Below are positions 26,091 to 38,470 of a stretch of 64,000 bases of DNA, in pieces. The stretch lies in NCBI GenBank assembly GCA_022605955.1, contig JAKCOZ010000022.1, positions 620,001 to 684,000 of the forward strand. Reading direction: 5' to 3'. The stretch's first letter is position 1; every line of letters starts with the position of its first letter. Below the pieces are notes generated by a model that saw only the letters and a list, made by a program, of their open reading frames with translations, did no database searches and was not told where the DNA came from. The DNA comes from Rallus limicola. Its lineage: Eukaryota; Chordata; Aves; Gruiformes; Rallidae. The translations under genes were made by a program, and so were the position numbers.

Positions 26091-27954
26091 ATTTTTTTCT
26101 TGGTTTCTTTGGAATTATTCTTTGGAATAATGGGTCTCAGGACACTAGACACCAAAGCTTTGGCTTCCACGATCCATCTGCATAACAGCACCCAGGGCCA
26201 ACAAGGAAAAACCATGAAACTCTAGACACAACAAACACTAAACATTGTGATGAGTACCAAACATTTTGAACATTGTGGAAGACAGAGCTAGGCTGTTTAA
26301 ACAGAACCTGACATCCCTTTCCAGTGAGACACACTCTTAGCAGGTCCCATCCTCCCTTGTTATGACTTTAATGACTGATTTTATTGGGTTTTAATAGGAG
26401 CACAAAGACTACCTTTAGATTCTGAGGAAGAAACCTGAAGAACAGTGAAGTATCTTGGGAGCTTCATGACAATTCCTTGCATTAGTTCCCTCTCTTCTTG
26501 ACACCTCTGAGAAAAGCAGATTGTTTCCAGTGTTTATTCCTTTACTTTTTATCCATATACCCCCCACCAACCAACTTCATCTCTTCAGCTGAGAGGCTTT
26601 ACTTCAGTAGAATACAATTCCTTTGCTAGGCGAAAGCAACAAAATCCCATCTGCCTGCCTCCTGACCCCCTTTTAGAGTCTCTGTAAATAATAAAACATC
26701 TTCATAAGGAAGACTATTCAGATGATTTTATGTAATGTCATTACAGATGAAACTTTTTGAACCTTGAAACTGTTGGACACTTTTTTGATACTTGAAGCAC
26801 TTCACACCAGAAGGAATTACTTGGCTGAAAGGTACTATATAGTAAGTGCATATTTACGTGATGCTTTGATTGCTTGTTTTTGTGAGGAGAATGGTCTAGA
26901 TACTGAAGTCTACCAATTTCAGTATCATCCAAGACAGCTGCTATTACCTGACAGCAAACCTCACTGACTTCAGATTCACAGCAAGGGTTACCCACATCTC
27001 CATTTCTTTGAAACCGTTCCCCGTCCTGTTGCTGACTAGAAGAACATCGTGCTGACAGTGTATTAGAGCAGCCTTATGACAAATGGCCTCTCCCACCTGC
27101 CCCCAGGAACCACACTCTGTATCCCCAGAAGTACCCTGCTCCTGCCAGATGAGCACAGAGAATCAAATTTTTAAAGTTCAAATTAAAGAGGCCCAGAAAG
27201 AAAAAATTAGTGAATTTTCAGAGTCCTATAGACAACATGCACTTTCTTGAAATGACAGGTGAAAGTTCTTACACCCTGAAAGTCATTGTTTTCTTCAGAC
27301 AATTCCTTACCCCAAGGAGTAGGGTCAGTAATTTAAAGAGCCAAAAGCTTTTGTTTAGAGGATTGTTTTTGTTTAAAGCTTCCTTGCTAAGAATAATGCA
27401 CACTGTCCACAACCCCTGGGTAACAGCTTTAGCAGCTACCTTCAACAGTTATGGACATTAAGTCCTGAGGCACCACGTAGTAGATTAAGAATCTTAGAAA
27501 GTAATCTTTGGGGTAAAATTCACCTGTCAATAGATAACAATGTATAATTCGGTTTAGACTTCTTGGCTGTGTTATATAATGAAATATTTTGGGAGAGGGG
27601 AGATCACCATTCAGCGTATTGTAAGGGTAGGAAGTGGCTGCCCATTGCTGCACTGATTTAGGACAATGAGGGAAATGAGAATACAGGTCAGGGCCACGTA
27701 ACAGAATGATCACTGACAAACTGATGGTGGGTTCTAGAAAATAAGCACGGTCCAATTTGAAGTGATTTTTAAGTGAGGCTTTGGCGTTCCATCCACAAAA
27801 CCAATTATTTATGATATACATCAACCACTCAGGAGTACTAACATACTTATCCAGATTGGTTTAACTGCACAGGTACACAGCACACTTTAAATTTAATTAA
27901 AACCGATCACATAGGAGAAAAAAAAGGGAGCAAAATCATTCCAATTAGGATACT

Positions 27955-28110
27955 TCTACAGCTACATCCCACAAGGACCTGCTCTTCCATTAATATTTTT
28001 CAGTGATTTTATCAATGAACTGGGGAAAGTGAGTAGGTATAAATCAAGTCACTGGTAATTTTCAGACAACTTAAAAGAAATTAAGTAGCAGTGATAAACT
28101 CTGGGCTTCT
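27955..28110 (+). mobile_element. Possible ancient CR1 reverse-transcriptase-region fragment
   Basis: The stretch CCCACAAGGACCTGCTCTTC followed by AATATTTTTCAGTGATTTTATCAATGAACTGGG is similar to the CR1 ORF2 segment that reads roughly 'LFNIFINDLD'. It is heavily decayed, has no open frame, and lacks a recognisable 3' end. Its limits are uncertain. Confidence 0.35.
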
Positions 28111-30521
28111 CTGGCAGAAATGTGCTTGCATACGGACAACCAGAATCATTTGTGACAAAAGCAGGATAAGGACAGGAGTTCTGCTCAGCAGCAGCATCCC
28201 AACAAGTTCAGGGTCCCATCTCCAGTTCATAAATGAATCTGAAATCCAAGGCAGAGCAGTACCTAAACCACTGAAATATTAACAGGGGACCATCCAGCAG
28301 AATCAGCTTCCTTCAGCAGTCTTGAACTTACAGAGGGCCAGAAAGAGTGGGAATGAGTTATTGCAGATGAGAGGGGCAGACATTCAGGATAGAAAACAAA
28401 GTACATGGACACAGTTACTTGGGTGATGACTTTATACCCATCATAGGAATCAGTAAGCTCTTGTGCAACAGATCTATGCAGGGATGGACAGTTGGGAAAT
28501 TCCCACTACAAGAAACTTTTTTGAGGTGGTTTTCAGTTGGTTGGGGTTTTGGTGGGGAATTTTTTTCTGTGGGGGTTTATTCTTTTTATTTGGCATAGGT
28601 TTTTTGTTAGCTTGATTTTAACAGTGAGAATAATTAGCTACTGGAAGAAATTTATCTGAGGGGATTTGATAAATTGTCCATGACTTAAGGCATTTAATCA
28701 ACAGTGGTTGCTTTTTAAAAATTATGTGTTCTGGCTCAAAGAGAAGTTATAGTTTTAACAGAAATCAGGGTCTCACAATCAGTTCTGGCCTTGAAATCTA
28801 ATAGTAGTCAGATATTAGTGGCCAAAAGCAACATGCCTTTCTGTAACATGCTTATTGTCACATATCCAAAAACTACTGTGCCTGAAACATTTGGAAAACA
28901 ACCTGTAGTGGGAGGAAGAAATTTTGTTCCACTGCTTTTCCAAGAATCAGTCTTTTTTTTTTAAATCCTATGCAGTGGCTTTCTGCAATGTCATTATTTA
29001 TTTTAAATTAGGTAAAAAAGTGATTAATTGCTCAAGCAGCATTCTTTCCATTTTATATAGACCCTTTTAATTCACAGATAGTTTCGTTTCTAAACACAAC
29101 AGTCAATGATTTTGCCCTCTGGAGACAGCAAAAATATTAGGCTTTTCAGTTGAAATATATATTTTAGTTAAAGCAAAAACCTCTCAGCATCTCAGAGTAG
29201 TTGTTACTTCACCCATCTATTACTGATCAGAATGCTTACTTTCTGTTTAGTTATGGCCCAACTCAAGGAACTAACATAATCTCAGTCCAGTGACAGTTTG
29301 GAACTGTATATACTAAATCCTTTTCTGGGTTTCTTTTTTGTGATTAGCCTTCGGGTTTTGGAAAAGAATAGTCATTTAACACACCATGTGTTGAATACAC
29401 ACTCCATCTCAACCAGGAAAACAAACATTCACACTCTGACAGAAGTTTCTATACATTATATCAATAACAAAAAGAGGTTTCAAAGCACACATGCAATTAA
29501 ATAAGAAGTGGTTGTGCAGCCTATCCCACTGCGCCTTTCTTCCACCCTTCCTAAAGGTACCTCAGCTGGAGCCTGTTTCTCCCCCACCATTCTAATTCTG
29601 TACAAGCAAAAAGCCCATCAGCGCCAGCTACAGCTGCTCTTCCTATGAGCATGTTCTTTACTCAGCTCCAACACAATGTTTTATCCTGATTAACCACAAA
29701 AATACAATTATTACAATTACCAAAAGTCACCAAATACCACTTATTCTTGCTAGGACTCTACAGAGGCCTGGCCTCTCACAAAGCAGTGACTTTGGGTATC
29801 AAAATATGGGCACTAGAATAACAAATATAAAATACTTGGATATTTTTTTGACCCACACAAAGCATGTAAGTAGTGCGCGCTAAATAGGATCACGGAAGAA
29901 AGCAACTCCAACCTGCGGTGCTGTGGACAAGTACAAATTTATTGGATGAAATTCAATCCTTGCTGTTCATGCAAGTTTTACTCTTCCATGGGTTCACCTT
30001 AGGCTATGCATATTTATATGGCATTTGCACTAGTAGGGCTTAGCCCCAGTTCAAAGCAATTAATGTTCAACAGAAAGCACTAAATCAGATTTCAAAGATG
30101 CAACTGGCATTGAAAACCACCAGTCTTTACTAGGATGGTATTTGACAATCCATCACACTTCTGACCTTCAGATCTTCCCACAACAGTCCATGCTATGCAG
30201 CCCTCCAACATCTGCAGTCACTCTGACTTCCACCAAACGCAGAAAGGAGGATTTTGAATGGCTATGAGCTGACATGTGTTATTTGAAATTGTCATCTCAA
30301 AGAAAACTTGAAATACCGTTTTACTCAAATCCCCGATCATTAAGTTCACAACAAGGACACCAAATAGATAACACTGCTCCTCTACAACAGGAGTTCACCG
30401 CACTATTCATTGACACAATAATAGAAATTTTATGAAAACGTTAAAATTGTTGACATTATCTCCTTACTATCAAAGGTAACCAATACCATCAGAATAACTG
30501 CAGATGCTGGGGAAATACAGA

Positions 30522-30695
30522 CCTATGTACGTATATGCTGTTAATGACTGATCCTATGCTGCCTTTGCTCAGCTCTTCAAGGTCATTATGACCTTGGGAA
30601 AACATAGAGCCCTTTATGTTTATGCCAGCAATGGCTGATTCTATGGTGTCCCTGCTCAATTATTAAAGGCCATTATGACTCTGCGCAATTCTTGC
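30522..30695. repeat. Diverged two-copy tandem duplication, period 87 bp
   Basis: Matching blocks recur at a constant 87-base offset: ATGACTGAT / ATGGCTGAT, CTATGCTG / CTATGGTG, TTTGCTCA / CCTGCTCA, GGTCATTATGAC / GGCCATTATGAC. I judge identity by eye to be well below 90 percent, so it is an old local duplication. Confidence 0.6.
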
Positions 30696-33600
30696 TGGCC
30701 TTCAAGCAACAATGCTGAGCAAGTAATACACCACAGATACTCAACTTTGCTCTCCCTCAGCAGCCTTTACTTTCTTACAGCGATGAAGAAGAATAACTAA
30801 AGGTTTCAGACGTTATCTTGGAGTCACAGCTTGGGGATCTCCGGTCTAAACTGCTGAGGCCTGGAACCCCAGCAGTCAGACCATGTACCTCAGACAAGGC
30901 CATGCTCCTCTTTCCGTTCACTGTTTGACTTGCCTGGCTAATTACCAACTAAAGATTTTCATTTTCTTTAATCATGTGAAGGACCAGAGTTGTGTTATTT
31001 CCTAGGGATCTAAACTACTTGTCATAGACAGTAACATTTGAAGCACAATGGTCCACAACACAGTGCACACTTCCCCACAAGAACCTGAGACAGCACAGAA
31101 ACACAAGTGTCCTGCAGCACCATCATCAGCCACAACTCTGTGGGATGGCTGGTGAAGTATGGCTGAAATGCATTGTACTGTAAACGTGCAGAAAGAAATA
31201 GCAGGTAAATGAAAGACAGTTTTATAAGAATTATTGGGCTTTTGAAATCTTTTTTCACTTTGAATGAGTTTTACTTTTAGGAAAAAAAAAAAAAGCATCC
31301 TTTCCAAGGATTGCAGCTAAGAACATGACCTCTCCTGCCACTTCTCATTGATTGGTGAATCTTAGATGGCCCCTTATTAATTCTCAGTACAAGTAAATGA
31401 AAATTACTTCATTATCTACTACTGTCAGTCACTGATATTATGTTAAGTTATGCAACTGTTGCTTTTCCTGTACCAAGCTATTAGAAGATTCCTGCTGGTA
31501 ACGAGCTTGCTTCACAACTGGTGACAAAGTGAAGTCTGTTTTAATAATTGCTTAGGATGCCAGAATGGTTCAGGACACAAGACAACTATCAAAAGTAGAT
31601 AATCTGTCTTCTTGGTTTCAAGGATAAGTTCCTTTCTAGTCTACAGAAGACTATGAGTAGCTCCTAGGGCTGTTTAAGAACTGCACAGTGGACAAAGCAC
31701 TAGAAGACATTAAGTGCATTCTCTGGGGAGAAACAACCTGGGTGGCAGCACATCAGATACTAGAGAGTAATTTCATGAAACAACATAGACAGCTCCTTAG
31801 TAATGTACTTCCAAATGAGGCTGAGCATCAAGTACCCCACAGGAAAGGGAAGCCTGGTGAAGCACCATGCTGCTTCAACATTCAATTTCTGTATAGCTTC
31901 TATGGCATATTCCCCATTGTTCAGTCCAGGTTAATGACAGACTGCAGACATCCAGCAAGTAAATAATGTATTCACACCTAAATCATAAAAGACTTGAAAT
32001 AAAAATATTTTCATAATGAATGGGGGATTATTCAACACACAACAACCTATATTGGGTTACAGAGAGAAAGAGTAGTAAATAAAAGCAATGCATAAATACC
32101 TTAATATCTCTACTAACTCAACTCTGTAGACCAGAAATGTCTTCTTTAGCACTTCTTTAGATTTGAATGAATTTGCATTGTAATTTCCATCAAAAGTAAT
32201 ATTCTTGTTGCTCTGCAAGAGCTTAGATTTAGAAATTATTAGGTAATTGAGCCAGAAATGCTCCATGAATGTTCCTTATCAGTGAAATTAAACTCCCCAT
32301 GGGTCAGTACAAAGGGCTTATGCTGCTCTCAGTTGCAATCGCATGTTAGAAATGGACAGCCAGCAACCACCAGCAGGCAGCGCACACGAAGCCTTTAGTT
32401 TTGTACACCTACCCCCTGCCACCTAGTGATCTGTCCTAATAACTACAGTAAAAAAGTTAAAGTTAGGTCATCCATAAGGGTCTATTTCTGCTGCCTTTCG
32501 TTGTCTCAGCCAACTCCTTCCTGCTTAAGTCTCAGATGTTTGCTGACGTGGGCATTAACCAGCAGAAGGTTAGCAGGAGGATGAATCCGTTTCAGAGGGA
32601 ACGTTTTCCACTGACTTGCTCTTGGACTCAGAATCAAGTCCACACCATGTTTTGAAGATCATTTATCCACAACTTTCTGCACAAGGCTCCCTTACTAGCA
32701 TTTAGCAAATGTTCCTGTGGAAGTAACACCACCAGCAGCAGCTCATGTCAACACTACCACTGACTTCTAAAGAATTCTTATCTCCTTTCTTTCAATTTAT
32801 AAATACAAATAATAATGTCTCTGTCCTGGATCAGGGAATTTGATTGCATTCCACATCAAAACAACAAAAACATTAATTCCATCATATAACAGTTTGCCTA
32901 ATAAGTCACAGACTAAATCTTTAAGTTATCCTCTAAACTAGGACCCAGAAGTAGTCAAGTGAGGAATGGTAGATGTAGATGTCATGCTATGCCAAGCGTT
33001 CCAAATCTATGATGACCTCCTAGAGGAGGTTCACTCCCTTCCATGACTTCTGAGGACAAAATAGATTAATTAGATTAATAGATTTAAACAATATTGGAGG
33101 GGAGGGACACACCTAAACCACAGTCTTGACAGTAGAGTGCTTCGATCTGCTTAGGACCCTGAAATTCATAAGTCAACACCTTAAATTGAACCCTCAACCC
33201 AGTACGGACCTGCCACCCCAGGCTCTCCCTCTCTAAACATGATTCCTCTTCAAAGTAATATTCAGAAATATGATGAAGAGCACAAAGCCATGCACACACC
33301 AGTCTTCTTAATAAACCTTTGCTTCAAAGGAGCAAAGAAATTCTCTAAACCAAAGAAATCTGCAAGAGAAACAGCATTCACAGGGTAAAGCTGCATGGCA
33401 ACAAGCAGCAAGGTCCAACTTTGAGACTGCAGATCCACATAGAGTTGGCTCCATGCAGATGCATGTATTTAATAAGACTCGAGTTATTTACCCAAAAGTT
33501 ACTTTTCATATAACCTGAGCTAAACATAAAATATAAATGTCCATTTCCTTTGGCTAGATTAACATCATGTTCATATTCAAGGCCTCCTTATGTCTTTGCT

Positions 33601-35149
33601 ATTTACCTCATGTACCACTCAGACACACCAATGAAGGCACATGCTAAAGCTTCTGCAGTGAATCCAGACATAGGGTTCAGTTCTAATACCCTCACCTGAT
33701 CTTTATACAGCCTTAATTCAATGCAGTGAATCCAGACCTGTCCGTCACAGGAAGGAACTGTACCTCAAACTGAATCTTTTTTCTAAATGTCTCTTGCAGG
33801 CAGTGATGAGTGTGGGGCAAAGCATGCCAAAAATTTAATCTGAGATGAAAGGTAGCTTCCCCATATTTCAACTGACCCAAAATTCTCAATGAATTGCTCC
33901 CTGCTGGTAAAGATTAAGTATTTTTAAGGAGCGGATCTCCCAGCACTTTTCAAAGCAGTAATGACAAGGTTCAATTTGTTCCATATACAAAGCTGAGGAC
34001 ATCACAGAGAACACCACATCCTCCCATCTACACTGTGATTAAAAGAGCGATTAACTTCAGATATTTAGAAGGCTAGATTTGCCACGTGCTACAAGTTTAG
34101 TGTCATTGCTTCTGAAGAACTGATCTGCAAAACCCATTTTATCCTGCTACAAAGGTATGAAAGATCAAGTTCTCAAATACTTCTGTCAAATTTGGTTTTA
34201 AAGTTGTGATTTTTCCTCATGTGCTTCTACACTTTCCTCTTTCCCAAGTCTTCACAAAAGCATTTTTTACAAAAGTTCAAACCAGCCCTTTCCTTCTCAA
34301 CTGCATGAAGTCTTTCTGGAAGTTCTTCAGAGGGATAAAAGTTCCTGCGAAGGTGACGTTACGGATGAAGACATGGGTAAGACTGCCAGATGCTATCTGA
34401 ACACCAGCAAATTCAAAACGAACCCAGGCATTTGGTCTTATTCCTTAAATTTTGCACTAATGTTTAAGGGAGGATAAAAGCGCAGTTTGTAACTAAGCAC
34501 CCATGTACGAACACAGAAACAGTTCGTTGCTGGTTACAGAGACACCAAACAAGACTCTGGGTACAAGGATATATTACACTCCTAATGATTATAACTCATG
34601 GATAACTCGTAAGATGATAAGCTAGGCAGGGGAAGAACATGTCTACCAGCCCAGAAAAATCAACACCTGCATGCTCTCTTCATCACATGCTTTGTATTTC
34701 ATCAAATACTATTTTACACTAAATTATTTATTACCAGTGTGTGCTAGAGCATGGGTAGGGTGTAGGGTGACACTAAACCATAGGACACCACGTAGCTAAC
34801 AGTTACCATCATCCTCCAGGCATACCAGAGGTGTGCTGAATTTCAGGGAGACTATGCTTAAATACTTCTGATGAAACAGAGTGACTCACCAGCTCTCCCA
34901 AATGCTAATTTCCCACCATCTGTACCAAATGAGAAATGTTTAAGTTGAACTTTACTACAAAGATTGCATTCCATTCCATTTGAACCAAATCCCTCATTCT
35001 GATGCTACGTTAGAGAGGCAAGAATTGCATGGCCTCAGACTCTGTGATTCACACCTGCTGTGAGCAGGTTCCTCCCTATAAATGAAAGCAATAAAAAGAG
35101 AAGGCAAGAAGCAAATTATTTTAAGTGATGTCTAAATTAACAATTACAG

Positions 35150-35338
35150 CTTTACCCCAGGTTACTACATTACCTACTAGTACTAAAGGAAGGAAACCCT
35201 CCAGATACCACTGCGGACTAGCTGTTGGCAAACACAGCCCTTCATCCCCACGGCAAACCAAAGAGCTCTGCCCAGTAAAGCCAGCGGCAGAGATGTCCTT
35301 CCACACAGCAGCAGCTGCTGTTACAAATACAGTGTCAG
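35150..35338 (+). other. Candidate exon in a locally GC-richer, CpG-retaining patch
   Basis: A weak acceptor (AACAATTACAG) and a good donor (TCAG|GTAAAT) bound 189 bases with an open plus frame (KGRKPSRYHCGLAVGKHS inside). The minus strand is also open for 92 codons. The patch (35,150-35,460) is GC-richer than its surroundings and retains several CpGs. It could be a plus-strand exon, a minus-strand exon or a regulatory element. Confidence 0.18.
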
Positions 35339-37599
35339 GTAAATGCCCAGGAGCATTATGCAGCATTTCACAGGCAAAAAATCTAGATGGTGTTTGCACT
35401 GTCTCGCAACACGTGACAGCAAGCGGAGCTGTGAGTTACGGCAGATGTCCTACAGAGCCTTCCTTCTGAACCCAAGAATGAATGTTGAATCAGGCAAATA
35501 GCAGTGGAATAAAAAATAGCACACTTACTGTGTTCAAAAATGAGTCAAAACCTGTACTTTTTTTTTTAATGTCCTTCTTTAAAACAGAAGGCATAATGGG
35601 CTATTAAGAAATGTTCCTCCAATGCATGCATTGATTACCCATACCACTATGCCTGTTATAATAAAGAGTCTTCTAAGCACAGAAACAAAGCCATTCAGTG
35701 TTTCCTGAGGGCACACAGTCCATCTTTTCCAGCAGCTCGCTCTCGACAAGGCGAGACACACTTACAGGGATTGTTGAACAAGTTTTTATTGTTTTTAGAA
35801 AGAGTTTTATGGTAACAGAATTTCAAGTGTCACACAATGTATTTCTCATAATGTCTCCAACTCAAATATACTGCTCTAAATAGGAAAAAAGAAGAAATAC
35901 CGGAACTTTATACAAAGTTTAGTGCAACATCCCAAGCAAGGGTCCACTGAGGTGAGTGGGAAAAGCAGGTTTTGCTGAGCTTTCATGGACTTTGAATCAA
36001 ACTCAGCTTGATTTAAGAATTATGACGGAACTATTATTATTTTATACAAGCTCTCTAAGAACAGGTTTTGGGGAGAGACAAACAGTAAAATAACTGCTCA
36101 GTATCACATCTGCTTTGTTAATATTTTTAGCAACCCCCTGATGGAAAGTCAGAATACAGTGTTGGAGCAGATACACACAGGACCTCAAACGGACAAAAAA
36201 AGGGCATCACAGCACTTTTCTGTAGTGGTAGAAACCTAGTAAGGGAATAAACCAAGCCTCAGAACTGGGGCAGAGCCCAGTGATTCAGGAACTCATCATT
36301 CTAGTATATTCTACATTTGAAAACGGATCCCTCAAAAGACAAAGTAAACTTACTCAAGGCTTATTTCTCAATAACGTCCTAATTTAATACTAAAGTAAGA
36401 TGTACCATCATAAACACTTTTACCCCAATCCATGGTGGTATTCAATTATGGCTGCTTATAGTGAAGTTGAATGGATTTAAACCCTTGTGATTTCAGGGAG
36501 AAAAAAGAAATAACAAGAAACCAAACCAAGATGATTTGACCAATTAACTTGCTTGTGCATCTTTGGAGGGAGGAATCTCTACAAGAACACAAGTGCTACT
36601 TTGGTATCTGACAGTTAAAAAGAACACATGCTCATCAGCATCAGAAACTCAAAACGTGGACTCCTACTGGAATGTAACTGTGTGAGGTAGGTTACATGGA
36701 TTGGTAAAAGTGACCTTTTGCTCATAGGAGCTGACACTCCAAGCACATTTTAAATACCTTTGTGAGTCAGGAAGACTGCTGTATTTAGTGATGACCTTCC
36801 ACCAAAATGAACTGAGTAAACTACCCTTCAAATGATATAAAAAGGTAAATCCTACCAAAATGTGGAGCATCTGCTTGACTCCTCATTTGAAGGGGAACAT
36901 CTTAAATTCAGGAAATTAATCCCAGGAGAGGGAGGAAAAAATACATTTCAGAAAACTTCTAGATAGAACATGTACCCTAAAACTGCCAGCAGCCATTCAA
37001 GGGATCCTGAAAGCTATTCTCTCAGCACAGCCAGACCGAAGCATCTACACCCAAGACGCTGCTGCAACCAACCCACCACACCAGCCCCTTCTGCCTGAGA
37101 AAGACTGCTGGTGTCCAGGAGGAAAAGTACCTGACCCAAACTGCACCTCGAGAGGAAAAGCTTCAACTGCCTGGGAATCTCATGTTTGCCCCCTACCCCT
37201 CGTTCCCCCCTGGGCTTTCTGCTCTGCCCAGGTCCCGGCTGAGGGGCACAGCACCTAACCACCACATAGGAGCCCCTGACATAGTTACCCTGTGGTATGT
37301 CCACGGACAGCTCTTCACAGCTCTTGTTTGTGAATCTCAAGGGATGCCATCTCTCACCAGCCCTCATCTCGAACCACCAGCTCCCCTCTCTCCCTGGGGG
37401 CTCTGCCCTCCCCCCAGCTGTACAACAGCATCCCACAACACAAACCCAGTTCAAAGTCTGCACGGACAGACCGACCAACGACCCGAGATGCCCAACGTAC
37501 CAACCGCTACCTATTTCTAAAGGGACGCAAGGACCTGGAAAACAAGCTTTAGCAGGTAATATTCCTTCTCTTCTGACATGCCCCCCAGCCCAAAAAGAG

Positions 37600-38470
37600 T
37601 CCCTTCTCCGGCAGACAGGCAGTTTGCGGGCGCTGGCCGCGGGACCAGGTGAAGATGCTCAGTCCCGCACCGAAGAGCGTGTGGCCAAAGGCGAGAAACT
37701 AAAGAGTAACAACAGCCTTACAAGCTCGGCGAGGCTGGGAGCGGGATCGAGCCCGTCCTACACCACCTGCTGCCCCTCTGTCAACTTGAGGGTGGCCGGT
37801 AACTCCGAGGGAACGGGGCCCTTCCCCTCCCCTCCAGCCCCTACTTACACTTCTGCCTCCGTCGGGCAGGGGCTCCTCTCCGCCCAGACCAGGCGCTGCT
37901 GCTTCTGCCGCGGCTCCTCCGTCCTTCCCCATGGTTCCTCCTTCATCCCCCAGCTTCAACCTCTTCCCCTCGGGTTGGGAATCATCCACGTCCTCCCGCC
38001 TCACCTTCCCGTCCCTGCCTCGCTGCTTCGCCGCCTCTCCCGGGCCGCCGCGGGGGTCTGACATCGTTAAAGCGTCACGCACTCCCGAGCCCGAGGAAGC
38101 CGCCTTTCCGAGGGGGAACCCGGCTGCCCAGAGCCCCGACGCGCTCTCTCTCTCCCCGCCCCGATGCGCTCTCTCCCCTCCCCGAGCTCCCCGCGGCGGT
38201 CCGAAGCCTCCGCAGGAGCTGCCGGTCGCGCCGGCGTTTCTCTGCCGCCCTCTCCCGCTCGCCGCCCGCACCGGCCGGCACCGTGCGCGGGTCCCCCGCC
38301 CCGCGGCCCTCCCCGCCGCCCCGGGCCCGCTCCCCGCCCCGCCGCTCACCCCCGGCCCGGCTGCTCGACCCGCAGCCGCGGAGCGCTTGGCTGTGGCTCC
38401 TGCCAATCCCCGCGGGCTGGCTGCGCTCCGCGGCCGCTGCCGGGACCGGCACCCCCCAAACCGCAGCGCC
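37600..38470 (-). promoter_or_regulatory. CpG-island promoter, TATA-less
   Basis: This is the only strongly GC-rich, CpG-dense stretch in the window and contrasts sharply with the CpG-poor DNA on both sides. Several GC boxes of the CCCCGCCCC type are visible, around 38,153-38,162, 38,292-38,300 and 38,331-38,341. A CCAAT box lies at about 38,403-38,407. I see no convincing TATA box. Such islands mark promoters of broadly expressed or developmental vertebrate genes. The island contains a minus-strand ATG-initiated coding exon with a consensus donor, so transcription leftward is the best reading. Bidirectional firing is common at islands and is not excluded. The transcription start cannot be fixed from sequence, but it probably lies between about 38,100 and 38,500. 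Confidence 0.85.
37849..38064 (-). CDS. First coding exon of an unidentified, probably nuclear, protein (72 codons)
   Basis: The exon starts at the ATG at 38,064-38,062, which has A at -3 (context AACGATGT). It runs 216 bases and ends in phase 0 at 37,849, immediately before GTAAGT, a near-perfect donor. The peptide begins MSDPRGGPGE. It has a highly charged segment (residues 11-34), a KRLKL patch at residues 34-38 resembling the c-Myc-type nuclear localisation signal, then a Gly/Ala/Glu-rich low-complexity tail. No folded domain is visible, as is usual for a first exon in a CpG island. The frame stays open upstream to 38,586, so an N-terminal extension is formally possible. I prefer the inner ATG because the upstream part reads as Arg/Gly/Ala-rich GC-island sequence. 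A 125-codon open frame in another register ends 10 bases before this ATG. I do not recognise the gene. Downstream exons must lie leftward on the minus strand, possibly outside the window. Confidence 0.55.

Larger units (their letters stand above)
24541..37599. other. Transposon-poor noncoding interval left of the promoter
   Basis: Over about 13 kb I see no clear transposon, only a possible decayed CR1 piece at 28.0 kb. The interval contains the 87-bp duplication at 30.5 kb, the candidate exon patch at 35.2 kb and AT-rich motif-dense stretches. It is inferred to be first-intron DNA of the minus-strand gene. Confidence 0.45.

Noticed and set aside
30778..30870. Box C/D snoRNA-like pattern (GCGATGAAG ... 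CTGAGG)
   Set aside because: The C box departs from consensus, there is no terminal stem, and no convincing D'/C' pair is present.
33003..33050. CR1-like 3' end (CTATGATGACC ... CCCTTCCATGAC)
   Set aside because: Only short resemblance and no upstream CR1 blocks. Too weak to call.
37297..38061. 254-codon plus-strand ORF and the overlapping plus frames at 37,931-38,515 and 38,164-38,691
   Set aside because: They lie over the CpG island, opposite the minus-strand exon, and are Pro/Ser/Arg-rich. GC-rich DNA has few stop codons, so these are composition shadows.
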